From the NCBI RefSeq assembly GCF_020379485.1, contig NC_063437.1:2604001-2668000 (forward strand): DNA of 64,000 nt, read 5' to 3'. Made by a program: the position numbers and the translations under genes. Shown in pieces: positions 58,735-64,000 of the stretch. Under the pieces are notes generated by a model that was given only the letters and a program-made list of their open reading frames with translations, was not told the origin of the DNA and made no database searches. This DNA comes from Brassica napus (taxonomy: Eukaryota; Streptophyta; Magnoliopsida; Brassicales; Brassicaceae). How positions within the stretch are numbered: the stretch's first letter is position 1; every line of letters starts with the position of its first letter.

Positions 58735-60358
58735 CTCACGTTGGAAAATATCTATGCGTCGACGAATTTTCTTGGTTTGTGTGAAGAACTAAAAGAAAAA
58801 GATGGGATGAATGTAACTTCTTGTTTGCTTGTATAGTTAAAGGCTCCGAACGTGATGGAACTCGACTTTTCCAAATTTGGAATCGAAGCTCTTTCATCTT
58901 TTCTATTATATTCTAACTTTTTAACAATTGAGAAATCAAACTGCACCGATGAAATCTCTCCTCTTTTAAAACATTTTCGGCTATGGGTAAAAAGTAAAAA
59001 CCATCCTATGGACATTTACAAGCCTACAACTTGTTATCCCATGAATCAACAACCATATATATAACGATACTGCTATACATAATTTTGTTCATTTCTAAAT
59101 TTGAAATATATGTGGAAACTAAATTAAGTTGAACCTACAAAATAGAAAATTTGGTATATAGTTATAAATTAAACCAATTTAATATAGCTGTTTAAATAAC
59201 AAACCAAATTGTGTTTTTAACTTAGTGGAATACACAGACGTTATAATAATAATAAAGTTTTATGTATACAATATGAATAAATATAACGATATGAATAAAT
59301 ATCAAATATTTCATCTATGAGATGTAAATTAGTTGTATTACATGGTAAAAACATTTAAAGGTGTGATTTCTAAGTGGTCTAAATTAAAAAATCACATATG
59401 AAATAAGTCGTAATTTTTGTGCTAAATAGATAAGAGTTTTTATTTTAAATTAGAAATAGAAATGAATATTTATTTTTAAAAATATCTTTTAAAATTCTTC
59501 TTAAATTTAATTTTGAAAATTAAATAATTTTATTTTTTTATTATCATTAAAATACTGTTAAAATTATTTTTTTTACAATCAAAACTAAACTAAAATTTAG
59601 TTTCTAATTGTACTTTGTGATAATTAAAATTTTAATTAACTAATTTCGAAAATATATTTTAAAAAATTTTAAAAGATATTTGAAAGATTTTGTTAGACAT
59701 TTCTGTAAGATATTTATTAGTATTTCAAATAAATATAAAGATATTAAAAATATTATAATTAAGTTATGCAAAATTTAATAAATTTTCTAAGGATGGTCCA
59801 AATAAAAATATCACACATGAAAGAAATCATGATTTCTATTTTAATATAATAGTATAGATCATTTTATTTTAAAATACTAATATATTTTTTTCCAGAGACA
59901 TTGGTAAAGAGACTAAATTACTAATGATGGTCTAAAATACTCATAGCACTTACCAATCACCCTAAAACACGAAAATAAGAAAAAAAGAGAAGAATTGTTT
60001 TTGTCTATATATACAATTTTACAATCTAAAACTTTTGAACGGCATAGGAGCCGTCGTCACAATAAATGTTGGTATCACTTTTATGGCATATTCTTGCATT
60101 TGGTGGAAAAGATGAATTGTAGCAGAAGAAGTTTTTTTTTTTAATCACTATTTTAATGGAGGGTATATCTATATTTGTAGTAGTTTACTGCCGTGTGAAA
60201 TAGCTAACCGGATTAAAAAAGGTGATAGAGATTGAACAGAATTGGAGTTTGATAGACGTGTGTATCGATAGTTGACAAGAGAACCGACCATTGGCGTATA
60301 CATAACATAAACTATATATCTTATGGCTGGCTCTAAGCTTCTAGCGCGATCAAATTTG
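58735..60358. other. AT-rich intergenic DNA, no gene
   Basis: Short frames at 58752-59064 on both strands overlap each other and lack homology. 59060-60000 is very AT-rich. Confidence 0.55.
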
Positions 60359-60369
60359 AGCTACAATTA

Positions 60370-60521
60370 AAAAAAAATGGTAAACTATTTCTCGGAGATG
60401 GAATATGAAAAACTCTGGTGGCCACATATGTAGAAATCTGATGTGGTGCGGATTCGAATTCAGATCTTTTGAGAATTTATGGAACGCCTTAACCATCTGT
60501 CCACAGACGCGTGATTTTTTT
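60370..60521 (-). mobile_element. tRNA-derived SINE with target duplication
   Basis: Flanked by AGCTACAATTA (60359-60369 and 60522-60532). On the minus strand it starts at the right with a tRNA-like part: A-box-like TGGACAGATGGTTAAGG and B-box-like GAATTCGAATCC. It ends at the left with a short A-run. 152 bp. Size and layout match Brassica S1-type SINEs. The tRNA-like part does not form a complete tRNA gene. Confidence 0.78.
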
Positions 60522-60841
60522 AGCTACAATTATAGCTTTCCATGTGTTTAACGTATTTATTTTTTAGATGAAAATAACTTTTAATTAATAAATTTGAATA
60601 TACCTTTTTCATTTTAAATTTGAATAAACTAAAATAATTTATTTTCCTTACCATTCATTTATTCCTAGATACACTAGTAAAGTAGTAATAAAAATACGTT
60701 CTCACTAAATTAATACTAAATGAATGGTAAACGTCCTAAGGTTTTTTTTTGATAAAATTTGGTAAATACCCTAAGTTTTTTTGTAACAAAAATGGTTAAA
60801 CCCAAATCTATTAAAGATACATATCTAACCTCCGGATGGAG

Positions 60842-60997
60842 GTACAACCTACGGATAGATCCTTTCCTAAACATTCAAATGAACCGAAAGTAATAGCCTA
60901 TATCTGTGTGGCCAGCCGGGTACAACCTACGGATAGATCCTTTCCTAAACATTCAAATGAACCGAAAGTAATAGCCTATATCTGTGTGGCCAGCCGG
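60842..60997. repeat. Perfect tandem duplication, 78 bp x 2
   Basis: 60842-60919 and 60920-60997 are identical by eye, each starting GTACAACCTACGGATAGATC and ending GTGTGGCCAGCCGG. 78 is a multiple of three, so a fortuitous 91-codon frame (60836-61111) stays open across both copies. I see no sign that it is a gene. Confidence 0.93.
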
Positions 60998-61166
60998 GTA
61001 AAATGCCCTAAGTTACTAAAGACATTTTACTATATCGAGCAAAAGTTAAGTATACATATATATCGAATACAAGATTCAGCCGTATTCGTGTGTTGTGGCA
61101 CGACATGGTAATGGATTTAGGACTAGAGACAATATATTTTTTTATTCTGGAAACGGGCGATTGTTA

Positions 61167-61292
61167 GAGCATGTCCAGTGATATAGCTTGGGATGGGGTT
61201 ATTTTGAGATACTCCAACACTAATTTATAATATCTCATCATAATTTATTGTCCTTTGAAAACTTCGATTAGATGCTCCTAATAATGTTGCTC
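61167..61292. mobile_element. Small Tourist-like MITE
   Basis: The ends are GAGCATGTCCAGTG and, on the complement, GAGCAACATTATTAGGAGC. It is flanked by TTA (61164-61166 and 61293-61295). 126 bp. Confidence 0.62.
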
Positions 61293-61641
61293 TTATGTTC
61301 TTAATGCTTTCTTGGGTTATATTCTTATAACTTCTCTTTTCCTTGAATAGCAAACATATAAAATATCACATATGACTATGTCAAAATCATTTGAATTTTG
61401 TACTTTAACGATAACAAATCATATGATGATGAATGATGATGTTGTGGCGATGCGTATGAATTATGAAATTTTAATTGTTTCATGAGGTATTGCCAAGTAA
61501 GACTGACTTGTTGTCCTCTCTTTGTGTAGTTCACGTTCACGGTGCTCTCTCAGCCTCCAGGTTATAAATCGATAAAATACACCCACCAGTCTTGAGCTGA
61601 TCCGCTGCGCCATACCCTAACTCTTTTACTCTGCACGATCA

Positions 61642-61688
61642 CCACGTCATCAATGTGGATCAGGATGTGAGATCCCCATGACGTGGCG
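61642..61688. promoter_or_regulatory. Paired ACGT elements upstream of P5CS
   Basis: CCACGTCA (61642-61649) and TGACGTGGC (61679-61687) are opposed ABRE-type ACGT motifs about 40 bp apart, about 1.5 kb before the P5CS start. Such pairs are typical of ABA-responsive plant promoters. Their distance makes a direct role uncertain. Confidence 0.4.
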
Positions 61689-61699
61689 CCAGGTGGTTC

Positions 61700-63186
61700 G
61701 GGACTTAGCTAAAAACGTGTATAACGCATACCTACGTTTATTTTTTTAGACATTAGAAACCGTAAATTCAGAAGAAAAAGACAAAAGAATTTCTAAATTA
61801 TCACAATTTTACAATATGACAACAGAACATGTTACTAACTAGTAACTACCATTTGTTCTCAATACAAATTCCCGATTTCACAACTACATAACCACAGTAT
61901 CTTTTTGTAAAGTAATATTAAACTTATACTTTATTAATTTATAAGTTACTAGTTATTAGTTCATGCAAAATATCATTAAATATCAAAACAAATAAACAGA
62001 TTTAGGAATATATTTAGCCATTATATTTACATATAAATTTAAAAATTGCATTATTTTGTCAGTTTATATTATTTTGAATAAAACCAACTTAGAAATATAT
62101 AAATTTATTATATTAGATACTTATTAACTTATAAAATATTAATTTATAGAATTTTATTGTGAAATTTTTCGAAAGAACTTAATACAAAATGCGGCCACAC
62201 TGAAACTGGCATCGATTTAGTTTTTTTTTAAACAAATAAAGCATAAAATTAAAATTATTTACAACAAGATATTTTTCAACTCATGAAATTGGTGACACAT
62301 ACCATTACTCTACGGGAATTAAAGATTTGTTTTATCAGTGAGTAAATAAATAAAGAGAAATTTACACTTGTACATATTTTCCCATTGTCTAATTACATTT
62401 GTTTTAAATTGCATGGTGGTAAGGACCATTTGTTATCAAATATATAACACTAGTCATGCATACAACTTCCAAAACTGGAGCAGGGGTTGATGCAGAAAAA
62501 TTTAGGATTAGGGGCAAAAAAACATTTTATAAGAAATATGAGACTTTTGCATTATAAAATTAAGTTATAAGGTCTAAATGTCTAATTTTTTTTGTAAAAG
62601 AAGAAATTATTATTAATGGATTTCATAGAATTAAATATGTGAAAATTTTCTTTTGGTTATAATTTGAAATTTAAAATCGATTGGGGCAAAAAAAAAGTAT
62701 TTGTCATGTGGCAATAATCTAAAGCTTAAAAAAATAACACGGATTGTAAGATTTTGAGTGGAGACACTTGCCACCTCTTTGTTACAAGTACATCCGCCAC
62801 TGATTTATAGTTTTACCGAAGGACCAAAAAACAAATATAAAACTAATCAAGTTTATAGAAATAACAAATATGATTACAAAAAAAGTTATTTATAAAATAT
62901 CCCCATTAGTGTAGGAAGCTAACCCTAATTTGTAAATTAATTAACTTAATTTCTGAATATAAAACTGGTTTAATATTCAGTTATAAAACTTGAGTATCAT
63001 CACTTAATTTGTGAGAAAACACAAGGGTTTGTTTGTTTTAACTATTTTTCACATACAGTATTTGGCTGACGCTCTTTACCTTTAAAAACCCCATTTGCTC
63101 CCTTCCCATCCCACTTGTGATACTCCTCCTCACCGGATTATACCACATTCCTCTCCTCACGTCCGACCGAGTTGACTCGCGCTAAT
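61700..63186 (+). other. P5CS upstream region and leader
   Basis: AT-rich to about 63050, then CT-rich from 63090 as expected for a plant leader. TTTAAAAACCCC at about 63081 is the best TATA-like element, about 100 bp before the ATG. No other gene is seen. Confidence 0.4.
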
Positions 63187-64000
63187 ATGGCGGAGACCGA
63201 TCGTTCCCGCGCTTTCACCAAGAACGTTAAGCGTATCGTCGTCAAGGTTCCCATCTCTCTCTCTCTCTTTTACGGGTTTGACTTTTATGGTGGTTCGATA
63301 TGAATCTGGGCAAAAATGTGGAAAACATTAAAAGTTTGTTCTTTTATTTTCTTAAAGATTGAAACTTTTTTGTTGCCTTTGATCACACAGAGTGGTTTTT
63401 TTGTTGACAGGTTGGGACTGCAGTTGTTACTGGGAAAGATGGAAGATTGGCTCTTGGCCGCTTAGGAGCTATCTGCGAGCAGGTTTCTTGATTTGAATCC
63501 TAACATCAAATACACGTTCTTGATTAAAGCTATACATTAATCATCTATTAACTTGTTTAAATAATTTTAATGGCAGCTAGCGGAATTAAACTCGGACGGA
63601 TTTGAGGTCATTTTGGTGTCATCTGGTGCGGTTGGTCTTGGTCGTCAAAGGCTTCGTTACAGACAATTAGTCAACAGCAGGTTTTGTCATGGAAACATCC
63701 CTTTTCAAATTATGTCTCAGGGGCATTGGGAATAACTGTTATATTTCTTGTTCTGTTTTGTTTTGTTCTGAATCTTTTTATTCTATATGGACTCCAGCTT
63801 TGCAGACCTTCAGAAGCCACAGAATGAACTTGATGGGAAGGCTTGTGCTGCTGTTGGACAGAGCAGCCTCATGGCTTACTATGAGACTATGTTCGACCAG
63901 GTGATGTGATGTGATTTTCCTCTTCTAATTTCTTGATTATTGGCAAGCATTTTGAGTACTAATGGTGTTGCTTCCTCTTTTGGTAGTTGGATGTGACGGT
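63187..64000 (+). CDS. P5CS2: Delta-1-pyrroline-5-carboxylate synthase (P5CS2-like), 5' part, cut by window end
   Basis: Exons 63187-63246, 63411-63482, 63577-63680, 63798-63900 and 63987 to beyond 64000. All borders are GT-AG with consistent phases. About 117 residues are visible: [85 protein letters not shown] and DQLDV. This is the start of the N-terminal glutamate 5-kinase domain (amino-acid kinase fold; [11 protein letters not shown] and VSSGAVGLG line the active site) of the bifunctional enzyme that makes proline from glutamate. The C-terminal reductase domain lies outside. The call of P5CS2 rather than P5CS1 rests on synteny with eIF6 and S1-type genes and on the N-terminus, from memory of Arabidopsis. 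Confidence 0.93.

Noticed and set aside
60441..60521. Apparent tRNA gene with A-box and B-box on the minus strand
   Set aside because: It lacks a full cloverleaf and is part of a SINE with target duplication and A-tail.

Overview
The window is plant nuclear DNA from a Brassicaceae species, most likely Brassica, Raphanus or a close relative. The evidence is GT-AG introns, AT-rich intergenic DNA, and many elements typical of that family: Helitrons, tRNA-derived SINEs, Stowaway and Tourist-type MITEs, and LINEs with DUF4283 zinc-knuckle ORF1 proteins. There is no bacterial operon structure, CRISPR array or rRNA. The species cannot be fixed from the sequence alone.

Five host genes can be supported. 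(1) 16085-17160 (-) is a three-exon gene of 299 aa in an uncharacterised plant family with a DDFLAGLTRR motif. (2) 22264-22776 (-) is a secreted S1-type self-incompatibility-like protein. (3) 29387-30487 (-) is a five-exon gene of 142 aa, a Ser-rich small protein ending GNWWEGSLYY. (4) 36951-38475 (-) is translation initiation factor eIF6, seven coding exons, 245 aa, complete. (5) 63187-64000 (+) is the 5' end of delta-1-pyrroline-5-carboxylate synthase, which runs off the right edge. From memory, this order matches Arabidopsis chromosome 3 around At3g55610 (P5CS2), At3g55620 (eIF6A), a small Ser-rich gene, S1-family genes and At3g55690, so the window looks like a collinear block inflated by transposons.

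Most of the rest is mobile DNA. From the left: a Helitron 5' end (to 532); a 5'-truncated LINE with a 15-bp target duplication (2090-2638); two SINE-like insertions (3176-3372, 5741-5827); a 3.9-kb Helitron (6981-10852) carrying captured pieces of a receptor-like kinase and of the purine enzyme AICARFT/IMPCHase; a Helitron 3' end at 14118; a broken RPA1-like OB-fold gene (18478-19589); a LINE fragment split by a nearly palindromic Mutator-like element (23892-25235); and a 1.6-kb Helitron (25390-26983). Next come a (TTC)40 tract, more LINE pieces, a hAT-type non-autonomous element (34664-35337), two GC-rich Sadhu-like retroposons (39.85-41.33 kb and 42063-43732) and a 4.4-kb Helitron (45581-49994) full of tandem repeats. 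The right part holds a full-length but inactivated LINE (52359-58192) with a 14-bp target duplication, a SINE (60370-60521) and a perfect 78-bp tandem duplication.

The intact genes are housekeeping or stress-related (ribosome biogenesis, proline synthesis) and do not form one pathway. I did not find an undescribed multi-gene system. The most notable items are the Helitron gene capture, the MULE with tandem-duplicated inverted repeats, several tail-only retroinsertions, and a G-box carried by a MITE upstream of the Ser-rich gene.
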